64,000 nt of DNA from CAVVGZ01 sp963841845 (GTDB lineage: Bacteria; Chloroflexota; Anaerolineae; Anaerolineales; Anaerolineaceae), in assembly GCA_963841845.1 (NCBI GenBank), contig CAWJEG010000012.1, forward strand, positions 124,001 through 188,000, in the 5' to 3' direction. The notes under the pieces are model-generated. The model saw only the letters and a list, made by a program, of their open reading frames with translations, was not told the DNA's origin and did no database searches. This document shows, piece by piece, positions 1 through 10,900 of this stretch (its first letter is position 1; every line of letters begins with the position of its first letter). Position numbers and translations under genes: made by a program.

Positions 1-2739
1 TCTGTTATGACAATTATTTTATTGGTGTAACCTTTCTGCTGCTCATTAAGATCTCCAACCATTTGGAGCATTGAAGCATATCCCCTTATCAAGCTCAATG
101 GCGAACGTAAATCGTGGCTGACTGTGGATACAAATTCGGATTTAAGCTGATCACCTTTTTTATAGGGTGTGATATCCCTGAGAATTCCAATTCTTCCTGC
201 AGGGCGTGTCATTTATAGCCACCGGGGATATACTGACCCGGTAACTTTTCCCCTCCTTGAGGATGATCTCCTCGAAGATCTCCTTACCATCAATCGGGCG
301 GCCAAATAAATCAAGAAGTTTTTGATTTTGAATCACCTCATGGATAAATTTCCCGGAATTCGGTTCATTTGGAATGAAATTTAATTGGGAAGCAGCGGAA
401 TTTATTTGCACCAAACGCAGCTGTTCATCAACGTAAAAGATCGGGTCTGGCGCTGAATCCAGTATTGCCTTTAATTTTTGTTCGACCTGTTCAGTTGTTG
501 AAAATAACTTTCCGCGTGATGCAACAACGGCAGCCTGGTTTGCCAGGGTCTGCAGGTAGTTAATTTCTTCCCCGGAAAATGCTGTCACATTTTCATGGAT
601 TAGATACAATACACCAAAATATTCTTTTCCCTGGTGAATTGAAAATGCAATTATCGCACCAGGCGGTTTTTGTCCCACAGGAATTTTGATATTGCGGTTT
701 CGTGAAAAATCCCCGACCACAAGTTGGTCCTTGCCCTTCATCATGCTAAACAACTGGTCGTCAAGGTAATTGAAATTATTGGCTTCGTTACCCAAAAAGA
801 AAGCGGAAAACGTCTCACCTATGGATGTCATTGATATTTCATTTATTAGCAAAATTCTTGCAGATGCCGACTTCTTTTCCAGGGATGCTTCCAGGATTTG
901 TGAAATGGCTTGCTCTGTATCCGTTTTGGCTGCAATTACTTGTGAGACTATAAATATATTACTTAATTCTTCCACCCTCGCTTTTAAATCCAGCCGCATT
1001 AATTCAAATGCTTGAGCTAATTGGCCAACTTCATCGTTACGGTTGAACTCTTTTTGGTGATTTAAGGTTTCCAGGGGTATCATGGCTGATTCCTGGAACA
1101 GCTTTTTTGCGGATACATTGATGTTTTTTAGACTTACCCTGAATACAATGAAAGTTAAGATTGAAATAAAAATACTTAATCCAATCAACGGCAAAGCCAT
1201 GGATATTGCCATCTTCCGTGCCTGGGAAAATGGCATGGAAAGCAAGACAGACCAGGATTTTCCAATTGTCGGGTAGAAATAATACATGTTTCTAATTCCA
1301 TCCGAGGAAAATCCGTCGAAAAACTGCTTCCCTTCCGGGAGAATATCGGAAAATTCCTTCATCAGCATCGAGGGATCAGAGTGATAAATGATGCGTTTAT
1401 CCTCATCCAAAATGATCCCCATTCCCCCAACCTCCCGAATTGAATTGAGAGCCTGGTTTGCAGCCTGGGAAAATGGATTTGAAACCAAATCTGTGCGTCC
1501 GGCTATCACACCAGAAAAATCCCCATTCTCACTGGATACAGTAGTCACTAATAATATTCCGGCTACCTCACCTTCTTGCGCAGGAGGAATGGTATATACC
1601 TGAATTGGAACTCCTTTTGCTGCCAACTCGAAAGCTTGAGTGTCGTTTTGAAGCGACTGAAGAACCTGATTTGCATTCTCTGGATATCCTGCAATATAAT
1701 TTCCTTCTTCGTCAACAAAAACGAGTTGTTGAAAGAAAGGCACCTCGCTTAATTTATTTTCAAGAAAAATCGTCATATCTTCTGGTGTAGCTATCCAAAT
1801 CACTTCTTCAGCGATTCCTGTTAGCAAGGTTTGGCCGGTTTCAAGAAAATAGGGCAGACTTTCTCCGATAACTCTGGCTGAGCTTTCCAGCCTGTCCTCC
1901 ATCATGGTTCTGGCAGCCTTAACAGCCACCAGCCAGCCAATTAAGAAAAGGAAAAAAACCAGCCCTGCCTGGATCAATCCCATGCCAGTGAAGATTCGTT
2001 CCTGCAGGCTTTCCATCCTTGGTGGATTGAGTATCCTATCCTTGATCCAATCCTCATTACCGCTGATGTAAATGCCCTCGGCTATTAATCCGGCAATTAG
2101 GAACTCCATAAATCGGATGGCAGCGTGGAGAAAAATTAAATTTAATAAATTCTCACCATTTAATTGGATAGGCTCTGCAATGTTTAGATTTATTACGACC
2201 GCAAACATCGGAGATATGATAATTATTGAGAATAATCCGGCGATTAATGGATGACGGCTTATTTGAAAAAAATGATTCGAGTAATTTTGGCGGATGAAGA
2301 AAGAAAAAAAGGCAGCCAATCCAGCAATTTCCAACGGGGTAAAAATTGAATGAGTAATCCATAACGAGGAAAAAACTCCGGAAAAAAAACCCAGGATTAC
2401 TGCTGGAACCATTCCCAAAAATCCTGCAGCCAATATATACGGAATCGAAGCAAGGAAAAGGACGACCGTTGTAGTATTTTCCGGGGTGAATCCTCCGGTA
2501 AATCTTGGGATTTCAAATAAAGGAATTTTATTCCCAATCAATAAGATACTGAGCGGAGTAAGAATCCCCATTGCAAGGAAAAGTGCCCATTGCCTGCTTG
2601 AAAGTGAATTTGATTTCCCGGATCTTACAACAAAAATGGATAAACAAATCAATAATGCAACCCAGAGCAGCCATGCAAAAATATTGTTAGGGATGGCTAA
2701 TCTGGGTGAATATTGTGTGAAATTAAGGGTGAAATCCAT
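1..2739 (-). CDS. membrane sensor histidine kinase (partial, frameshifted)
   Basis: This is a two-component sensor kinase that would autophosphorylate on histidine in response to an extracytoplasmic or membrane signal. From the ATG at 2739 it has about eight N-terminal hydrophobic segments (residues 1-240), a further TM, an extracellular sensor region (about 275-505, dCache-like), a TM, HAMP (about 540-590), a GAF-like domain (about 605-760) and a PAS domain. The open frame ends at 160, but the next frame continues AGRIGILRDITPY and then VSHDLRSPLSLI, the HisKA H-box. One extra C in the coding strand (G-run at 202-204) explains the break. The catalytic ATPase domain lies beyond the left edge. 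A longer TTG start at 2769 is possible, but its codon lies only a few bases past a TATAAT box, so ATG 2739 is preferred. The signal sensed is unknown. Confidence 0.8.
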
Positions 2740-2772
2740 TGCGGTGCGACTCTTTTCAATTCTCTGCAATGG

Positions 2773-2778
2773 ATTATA
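2773..2778 (-). promoter_or_regulatory. candidate -10 box for the sensor kinase
   Basis: The minus strand reads TATAAT here, about 34 nt upstream of the ATG at 2739, which would place transcription start just before the gene. No convincing -35 is visible, so this is a weak call. Confidence 0.35.
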
Positions 2779-2834
2779 GCATTTTTATAGAACAGGAATG
2801 AATTGGACCAGGATTAACGGTTCAAAGGGGATGC

Positions 2835-3536
2835 TTAGAGATTTATTCCCAGCAATTTCATAACCGTTTTAAATACTTCCTCTTCATCCATGGTATCGGT
2901 TTGAATGATCAGCGCATCTTCGGCAGGTTTTAGTGGTGCAACAACCCGCGTTGAGTCGATTTTATCCCTTTGTAGCATTGAGTTTGAAATTTTCTCCAGG
3001 CTGGTCTCATCACCTCGGGCATTCGTTTCCACAAATCGCCTTCTTGACCTCTCCTCAACGGATGCGTCGAGGTAAATTTTCATATCAGCTTCAGGAAAAA
3101 CAACTGTTCCAATGTCTCTGCCAACCATGATGGTTTTACCTCGACTGCCAATTTTTCTCTGTTGTTCCGTCATTGCCTTCCTTACCCCAGGATAGGATGA
3201 TACAAGTGATACGTTATTCTCCACCTCTGGCGAACGAATTTCCCAGGTAACATCCACTCCATCTAGAAGGACATCATTCAGCCGTCCATCAAAACATGTT
3301 GGCGGAAAAACTTCAATTTGGATCCTCTCTGCCATGCCAGTAACTAGGTCTTCATCCTCCACTGGGATTCCAGATTTTATGACAGCCAGAGTGGCTGCAC
3401 GATACATTATCCCCGTATCGAAGTAGAGGTATCCAAGATATTGGGCTATTTTCTCACCCAGTGTAGATTTTCCGGATGCTGCCGGACCGTCAATGGTAAT
3501 AATTTCGGGATATTTTGGTTGAACATTTTCATGCAT
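2835..3536 (-). CDS. cmk: (d)CMP kinase
   Basis: Cytidylate kinase phosphorylates CMP/dCMP to the diphosphate with ATP, in the cytosol. At 233 residues it is the usual family length. It begins with the P-loop DGPAASGKST (about residues 16-25). Other family features are FDTGIMYRA (acceptor region), GRDIGTVVFPEADMKIYLDA and the ERSRRRF lid. A GAGGA ribosome site lies about 6 nt before the ATG. It sits between the kinase downstream and the Agl23-like gene upstream, all on the same strand, with a 22-nt gap to the latter. It is a housekeeping enzyme with no obvious link to the glycosylation genes. Confidence 0.95.
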   Translation of the reverse strand: MHENVQPKYPEIITIDGPAASGKSTLGEKIAQYLGYLYFDTGIMYRAATLAVIKSGIPVEDEDLVTGMAERIQIEVFPPTCFDGRLNDVLLDGVDVTWEIRSPEVENNVSLVSSYPGVRKAMTEQQRKIGSRGKTIMVGRDIGTVVFPEADMKIYLDASVEERSRRRFVETNARGDETSLEKISNSMLQRDKIDSTRVVAPLKPAEDALIIQTDTMDEEEVFKTVMKLLGINL

Positions 3537-3558
3537 ATATATTCCTCATGTGTTCTAA

Positions 3559-5274
3559 TTAATTTTGTCCGCTTGAAGTAATACTACCTGGAAAAATATC
3601 CGATTTTACCCACAAATACAGATCAGTTTTTTCATCGGTAAATTTCCTGTACATTGCCCATCGGAGCCAATCCATAAATCTAAACAACTGTGTTTGGGGA
3701 GACTCAATAAAAACAAAATTTTGTCCAGTATAGGATGCTGCTAATCCCGGAAAATCATCACCATTTGTTATAACCATGTCCGGGCTGATCGATTTTGGCA
3801 GGGTATTGAGATACAGTACCTCATCGTTGTTCCTTAAGATCCATTTAACGGCTGGAGATGCTGGTTCCAGGATGGCGATATCACTCACCTGAGGATTACC
3901 AGTATTTAAATCAGACACCTGGCTGATAGAGTTTTGCAGTAAATCTGCATCTAAAAAATAAGCATCCGAGTACCAGAGTTCTGCATAAGCAGTAGGGCCC
4001 AACCTCGCAGATCTCCAACCAGCGGAAAATGAGTATAAAAATAAAAGGATCATGGTTCCTGTAAGGATGCTTGAATATGCCAATTCCACGGACCAACCCC
4101 ATGTCAGTAGGATACCTAATAAACTCACAACGATGAATGTTCCCGCAATGATTGCCAATCTTAATTGAAAATCAACACTTCCAGTGTCATAGGTCATCAA
4201 ACTAAGTAGATTTAATAACATAAACAAAAACAATACACAGATAATTCCTGTAAAAAGATAAAAACTTCCCGATTGTTTTTTTGCGAGGAAGTAAAGGTGC
4301 TCAATTGTATAAGCAGCGATTATCCATAAGGGAATAACGGACCAAACAAGGTTGATGCCTTCCCTCTCAGGATAGGCTAATGAAATTACAATTGCTGCGA
4401 GCCAGCACACTGCAATAAAAATAAAATCATGGAGTTTTTTGAAATAAATCCAAACTAGTCCAATCATCGCAAATGAAAATGGGAATAATTCATAAAACAA
4501 GAAAGTAATAATCATTTGGATCGGGCTGTAATTAATATCAGAAGGATTTACCCATTGATCGATATATGTGGCAAAACTGGATAATATTCCTCCCAATACT
4601 TGTGGTTGAGTAAAAAATAAACTGCTTAATATCAAGACAGTGACAACCAGGCTCAGAATAAATTTCTTTGAGCGCAAGACTGTTGATAAAACAATCATGT
4701 TTTCATGCAATCGGGCGCCTTTCCCAATAACAAAAAAATTCAGCACCCAGGCAATCGAAACAATAAATATTCCATGCCAGAAATCAGGACCACCCAATAA
4801 TGCCAGTCCCAGGCTTATCCCGGATCCAACCATATTTCCATTGAGCAAAAATCCAATAAAAAACACTAAGGAAGTCAAAGCTGCTGCTCCCCCGCCTGCA
4901 TTTCTAGAAATTGCAATTAAGGATGGGTCTAATGCCAATCCAAATGCCAGTATTAAAGCAGAAAACGAACCGATATATCTCTTGAATAATAACGGGGAAA
5001 AAACCAACAAACTCCCTGCAACAGACGGGATAAAGCGTGAAAGGAAGTTAGAACCATTAAACACATTAAATAGGATACTGGTAAACAAAACATATCCGGG
5101 TTGAGACCCAACAAGCGGTGGGATTTCTGCAAGGTTCTTAAAAGCCATTAATGCCCATTGAGCTTCGGAGTCATTTAGAGGGAAATCCCCAAGCCGATAC
5201 ATTCTGATAAACAATCCAATCACGAAAGCAAATGCGTAAAGGAGATACTCTGCTTTGAATTTTTTGTTATTCAT
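3559..5274 (-). CDS. Agl23/GT39-like polytopic membrane protein
   Basis: This integral membrane protein is probably a GT-C-fold glycosyltransferase or a related protein. The N-terminus YRLGDFPLNDSEAQWALMA carries the acidic first-loop motif expected after TM1 of GT39-type enzymes (D-S-E). About 11-12 hydrophobic segments follow, then a soluble C-terminal part (about 400-570). It best resembles the TIGR03663/Agl23-like family, which is known to occur in the same genomes as, and often beside, DUF2298 proteins, exactly as here. The start is set at the ATG at 5274, which overlaps the stop of the upstream DUF2298 gene by 8 nt (ATGAATAA). A longer ATG at 5301 would overlap by 35 nt and looks less likely. 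The sugar and acceptor are unknown. Confidence 0.7.
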   Translation of the reverse strand: MNNKKFKAEYLLYAFAFVIGLFIRMYRLGDFPLNDSEAQWALMAFKNLAEIPPLVGSQPGYVLFTSILFNVFNGSNFLSRFIPSVAGSLLVFSPLLFKRYIGSFSALILAFGLALDPSLIAISRNAGGGAAALTSLVFFIGFLLNGNMVGSGISLGLALLGGPDFWHGIFIVSIAWVLNFFVIGKGARLHENMIVLSTVLRSKKFILSLVVTVLILSSLFFTQPQVLGGILSSFATYIDQWVNPSDINYSPIQMIITFLFYELFPFSFAMIGLVWIYFKKLHDFIFIAVCWLAAIVISLAYPEREGINLVWSVIPLWIIAAYTIEHLYFLAKKQSGSFYLFTGIICVLFLFMLLNLLSLMTYDTGSVDFQLRLAIIAGTFIVVSLLGILLTWGWSVELAYSSILTGTMILLFLYSFSAGWRSARLGPTAYAELWYSDAYFLDADLLQNSISQVSDLNTGNPQVSDIAILEPASPAVKWILRNNDEVLYLNTLPKSISPDMVITNGDDFPGLAASYTGQNFVFIESPQTQLFRFMDWLRWAMYRKFTDEKTDLYLWVKSDIFPGSITSSGQN

Positions 5275-7951
5275 CGCTCTGCGACCCCGAAATGATTCCA
5301 TTTATCCTGCTGATATCCGTGTAATCAGGAACCTCATAAATCGAGACATCTCCATCCTGGTATACGGCATTAAGATTATTGGTAAATTTGGTTTCATTTG
5401 CCCGATACGTACTTCTTTCTAATGCACCCAGATAAACGTAACGGATTTGGTATTTTTCCAGGATAGCCCTGGCCGATTCCCAGTCAGTAGTACGAAAAAG
5501 TGTTTCGATATCGTTTTGACGGGAACCCATTTCTTCATTTCCTCCACGCCATTGGCTTTCATGCCCAGGCCATCCAAGAACAGTTGGTTTTCCAGTGTTG
5601 GTAGAAATCCGGCCATAATTTGAATAACTGCCGCCGATTGCCTCTGCTATAATCCCATAAGGCGCATTTGCAAGCCATTTAATCGCCTCATATTCAGCAG
5701 GATTATAATCTTGCATATATTTGGTTCCATCTAAAGTGAATTGATTCCATTGAAAATGGCCAATCCTATCTCTAATTGCAAAAAACGGATATATCAATCC
5801 TGCTGAGACCGTGAGAATCAATATGGTTTTTATTAGATAACCAGGCCATTTTCTTAATTCTTCCCATAGAACCGCAAATGAATAAGCGGCAGCAATACCC
5901 CATAAAATCCATGCCTGATAATAAAACTTAAATATTGTATTCATTCGCCAACCAAATTGGTCACGTAGATAAACAAATTCGGGTACCAAAATTAGTCCCG
6001 CTCCTAATAGGATAAGAACAAGGACAAATGAATGGGCCAGCGGCAGTTGTAAAGTTGGATAGATGCGATAACCTTCTCCGTTATTACTATCCATATCTGC
6101 CAGTTTTCCCTTTACAAGCAAAAGCAGTCCAATTCCGAGGCCAATTAATAATAATAAGGTTATCCATGTACCCGGCTGCAATATCCTTCTAATGAGTGAT
6201 CCGGTCAGTAATACTGCATAATTATCACTTCCATGCAGGCTGGTGAATAGAGTGCTAAGTTCATTTAATCGGATGGCTAAATTTGAAATCCCTTCGGAAT
6301 TTCCGGCCATGATGGTGAGAAAACTGCTCAATCCGCTCCCACTTGCGAATAATCCCCCTATTAAATAGGAGATAATCCACAAACCAAAGACAATAAGGGC
6401 GGAAATGCCCATCCCGGATCCAATTGATTTTTTATTTCCAAAAATGTTTGAAGCCCAAATCAACCAGATCAGAATCGGAACCAATAGGGGGGCAAACATA
6501 AGCCAGAAATATATCCCGCGGGTATAGAAACTCAAACTTGGCAGAACACCCCCGGCCTGGGAAGAAAATCCAATATGGAACGGCAGGTAGAGCAGAATCC
6601 CGGCAAATCCTAATAAAACCACAATCTCAAGAAATTCAAGGATCATCCGTACATGCCAACCTTGTTCCATGACTCGCTTAAGCACGTAGACGCCGGAAAA
6701 AATGGCGATACAAACCGGGAAATCCCAAATATTGATAAATGCAAGTGATCCAATAATCCAGGCAACGAACCAGAAATTTAGCTCCCTGAGTGACGTACCA
6801 AATACCCGGCTGCCGGCCTTGATATCCCCGGTTTCCAGGAAATCCTTAATTGGTTGAGTCAGCACCCCACCCTTTGCCGTAATAATAGATTGTGAGAAAT
6901 GTAAATTACCGGCAATAGAAATCGCCAACAGGAAAAATGGCATGGATAGAACATGGGGGTGTAAATCCGCAAGGTAATAGGAAAAAAAAGGAAACTCGTC
7001 AATAATCTCTTTGTCGTTTCCCAGCATATCGAAATCTTGGAGTACCCGGGATGCCCGCCACCACCAGATTCCCCCGTTCCGTTTAGGTTCCCAGGATAAT
7101 GGTTCCGAGGGGGGCTGGTCCAATTCTTTTACACCTAGCCAGGGCCAGAAATTTGATTGGAACTCCCCCTGGTTAATTTTCCAAAATAAACCCCTGGCAT
7201 GCATAATTTCCAGTAAACCGGTCCAGTTGCTAACGAATAAAATAAAAAATGCACCTAAAAGCGCCCAGCGCTTTATACAAGCAGTGCTGGTCATGTGGAG
7301 GATATTTAAATTTCTATATTTCCATTGGGCTAGAAGCGTAAATAATAGCCCAAACGCGGACTGAGCAGTCATGGCGAACCAGGTTATGACCCCCAGATTA
7401 AATGCCATTCCACCAGTCACGCCAGATAACCGCGCCAGTGCTGCGACCAAGATATACCCAAAGTAATAATATGAGATGGAATATCCTGACAACCAGGGGT
7501 CAGCAGGTGGAAAAATTGGAGATTGAAGTATGGAATTAATAAAAGCAAGTTCCATTGGCTTTTCAGTGCCGGTGATATTGGGATCAGCTCCGCGTAATAT
7601 TAACAGAAACAGGAACGCCCCGAAAAACACAACTTCACTAAAAAGGATTATTCCGCGATTTGTTTTGATCCATTCCAGGATCGGTTTCACTCCGGATTTT
7701 CGAACTATGACAAAATCAAGGACCAGAATGATTAAGAAACCAAATAAGGCGCCACCATAATCATTGGTGATGATCCCAAATGTGGCAAACAACCAATAAG
7801 AATAACCCCAAATTAGCAGACCCATTGGCTTCGCAAGACTGTACCCCCGGTCTGATAAAAAAGGCAGGAATTGGTATGTGATCGGAAAACTTAAGAATCC
7901 GAGCACAATTACAAGGAGATACCAGGATGATAAAGCTATAAAGTCCGTCAT
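5267..7951 (-). CDS. DUF2298 (Chlor_Arch_YYY) membrane protein
   Basis: This 894-residue polytopic protein of the DUF2298/TIGR03662 family has an unproven function. Hydrophobic segments run through most of the length. Landmarks are KPMELAFINSILQS, PPADPWLSGYSISYYYFGY (about residues 130-170), DLHPHVLSMPFF and RMNTIFKFYYQAW (about 650). The C-terminal region beyond about 730 is soluble and ends in a short conserved block (EKYQIRYVYLGALE). The same landmarks recur in the C-terminal half of the 1761-residue neighbour, so the two are paralogues. The large loops with conserved D, H and W residues resemble GT-C glycosyltransferases, which is an inference. It overlaps the Agl23-like gene downstream, suggesting translational coupling. 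Confidence 0.85.
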   Translation of the reverse strand: MTDFIALSSWYLLVIVLGFLSFPITYQFLPFLSDRGYSLAKPMGLLIWGYSYWLFATFGIITNDYGGALFGFLIILVLDFVIVRKSGVKPILEWIKTNRGIILFSEVVFFGAFLFLLILRGADPNITGTEKPMELAFINSILQSPIFPPADPWLSGYSISYYYFGYILVAALARLSGVTGGMAFNLGVITWFAMTAQSAFGLLFTLLAQWKYRNLNILHMTSTACIKRWALLGAFFILFVSNWTGLLEIMHARGLFWKINQGEFQSNFWPWLGVKELDQPPSEPLSWEPKRNGGIWWWRASRVLQDFDMLGNDKEIIDEFPFFSYYLADLHPHVLSMPFFLLAISIAGNLHFSQSIITAKGGVLTQPIKDFLETGDIKAGSRVFGTSLRELNFWFVAWIIGSLAFINIWDFPVCIAIFSGVYVLKRVMEQGWHVRMILEFLEIVVLLGFAGILLYLPFHIGFSSQAGGVLPSLSFYTRGIYFWLMFAPLLVPILIWLIWASNIFGNKKSIGSGMGISALIVFGLWIISYLIGGLFASGSGLSSFLTIMAGNSEGISNLAIRLNELSTLFTSLHGSDNYAVLLTGSLIRRILQPGTWITLLLLIGLGIGLLLLVKGKLADMDSNNGEGYRIYPTLQLPLAHSFVLVLILLGAGLILVPEFVYLRDQFGWRMNTIFKFYYQAWILWGIAAAYSFAVLWEELRKWPGYLIKTILILTVSAGLIYPFFAIRDRIGHFQWNQFTLDGTKYMQDYNPAEYEAIKWLANAPYGIIAEAIGGSYSNYGRISTNTGKPTVLGWPGHESQWRGGNEEMGSRQNDIETLFRTTDWESARAILEKYQIRYVYLGALERSTYRANETKFTNNLNAVYQDGDVSIYEVPDYTDISRINGIISGSQSDE

Positions 7952-7981
7952 TTCAAATTTATTTTCAGGGTGTGTAGGGGA

Positions 7982-10900
7982 TTATTCCCGGTTCACCCGG
8001 TAGATCCTTGTATCGTCAGCCTCATACACCATTTCCCACAATTCCCCATTCCAATCAGCAAATTTAGATAGCCCGTTTTCCCCGTAATAAATTTCTTCCA
8101 GCTGTCCAACAATAATATAGCTCACGCTGAACTTTTTTAGAAAATCCACTGTTTCCTGGCGATCTAGAGTCGTGTAAAATCCAGAGATCTCATCCACACG
8201 CTCTGTCACCCATTCTGATGGAACAACCGCCCGCTGCTGTCGTTGGTGCCAGTTCCACCCAACCACTCCTGGAAGGCCGGTATAAATAGTAAACCGGTTT
8301 CCCCAGCGATATTCCGGGGTGTTCGCTTCAACAATGACAGGCGAACCAGTGACATTATCCTGCATCCAACGAATCGCCTCATAATCCTGGCTAAGGTCAA
8401 TCTCGTTATCCTTATCTGAATATGTTGAGTTGAGCATATACGTCATTCCATTCAAGGAATGAGGAGCAGATACGCTTATTCTATCTCTGATTTTATCAAT
8501 GCTTGCAAACAGAGGGAAAAGGAAAGCGCCAGATGCCAGGAGGAGGAATAGAACATTCCAGAATTTTCTCCAAAATCCCAACCAGGTGGTACGGATCGCC
8601 GAATAAAACCAGGTCAATGAGACAGCAGCTGCCAGAGATAATAATGTCCATGCCTGTAAGTAAAATTTAAAGACAGTGTTCATCCTGCCTATGTCCCCTC
8701 GCAGGACAATCAACTCCACAGCCAGGGTCAAAACCAGTCCAGAAGGTATCATAAAAAGCACGGCGCGTTGTTCGTCAGACCGGTCTGGGCGCAGCAATAA
8801 GATGACTGACCAAAATACAAGGGGTAAAACAATCCAGCTAATCTGCACCCCAATAAAAACCAGCCCAATTACCAGTAGTAAAAGAATTGCAAAGCTGCCT
8901 GCTATTGCCCAAAAGTAAGGATTTAATTTTTTCAGTGAGGACAACGGGGTTTTAGCCATCCAATCCACAGATTCTTGGACAAGCCAGGAAAGGGCAATGA
9001 ATAAAAATAACCCCCAATGGATAAAATAAGATCTAATTGGTGTATGCTCACCCTTCCAGAGATCAACAGCCGTGTACGCCTGCCCAAACCACTGTGAGAA
9101 AGGTTGGTAGAGAATCATGAAGAGAGTAATTAAGAAGACTGACCACAATAGAGCTTTCGGAATTCTTGTACGCAGGTCATCATAGAAATGCTGGGCCGAT
9201 CCTGGAATATTTGCGTATCTTATATATGTATAAAGAATCGCCACTACCCCTAAGCCCAGGTAAACAGGATAATCCCATGAATTGGTAGGTTTTAACGCAC
9301 CGATTATCAGGCCGCCAAACAGGAAACTGCAGGCAAAATATAACTTGCTATTTTTTCCGGATGGGGTACCCCATTTCCATTGACTTTTTAGAATCGATAT
9401 TGTCCATAGCAAAGCAAGAACCGTCAAAGGTAGTGCAATTAAATGGGCATGCAAATCTGCATAAAGGAATGTGAAATATGGAAATTCCGTGATTGGTTCA
9501 CCAGGAATTACCCTGCTGGGATTCCAATACCACTCTCCATATCCATAAGGCAGATTCTCACCACCCACGAATTTAAGGATCCCCTGGAAAGCCCATGCAG
9601 TCTTTTGGAAGAAGTTGGCAGTCTCAATTAATGCGTTGGAAACTACCAGTTTTTGGAACCCTTCCCAGATCATCTGGACGGTCCCAAGATTACCAATAAT
9701 TAATAGGGATAGGGATGACACAACCGCACCAATAAGCTGTTCTCGTCCTGGTTTTAGATCGCCGTCATCCCGTCGGGAAAGCAAATTCCAACCGAAAGAA
9801 AATGCAGCCATGGCCAGCATGGCAAACACCATTGGTAGGGCTAGATTATACGCAATCGAAGGCAAGATTCCGCTCAGCTTGATGGGAATGCCAAGCAGGA
9901 CAAATCCATAATAATAATAGTTGATATACCCGCCAGCAAACCAGGGATCATATGGTGGGTAGGTTGAACTCTTAATTACTGCATTGAGATAGGAAAAGTC
10001 CATCGGCTTCTCGCCGCCTTTGTATGGATGCCACAAGTCTGGATTCCCTACACGAATTAGGAGAAAGAAAAGGAAAAAAGCCAGGAAAAGCAGTTCAACG
10101 ATCAAGTAATAATTGATATTTTCTTTAATTTCAGAAAATATAGACAACCCTTGCTTATATAGAAGGATTCCATTGATCAACACGAGAAGAAGAAGCACCA
10201 GGAATATAAGTGATCGGGTAACCGGAATAGCGATTGATCCGGCAATCCACACCAGGTATGCGAGCAACAACATGCCTATCAATCGGATTACAGGATACCC
10301 TTTATCAGGTAAGGAATAAAACGCTATCCGTGTAACAGGAAAATTCACCCACCCTAGGAAAAGGAACAATCCATACCATAATAATGCAGCCAGCCATGGA
10401 TAATGATTAATTGTTGATCCTGGATTGAAATAATCAGACCATGTACCGCCGCCGCGCTGCGTTTCAAGCCGATCAGTCGGGAGCATTAGATTACCAATAA
10501 AACTGCTTGCTTCTCGAGGGGTCAGGTTGACAACTTTTGATAAATCCACCTGGTTCAATATTTCACGGACCTTATCCGGCTGGTAGTCCTGCTGCTTCTT
10601 AAAGATCATTACCTTCGGGTGATCATAGACTGTAAAGGCTTCTTCCGCAAACTGGGTGTTAATTCGAAGATCCCCAAGGTAAGGGTCTGATTGAAAGACA
10701 GATACCAATTCGAATCCCAGGTTCTCATCGAACATACCTGGTTTCGCAACCCGGTAGCACCAGACGATATCTTTTTCAGGTGGACAGCCCAACAAGTTAC
10801 GGTAGTACGTTTCGGTTAATGGATACCTTTCTGGTACCCGCACGGTTGTACCCCACTGCCTGTTAGAACTGAGGAATAAATAATCTGCATTATTGAGGAT

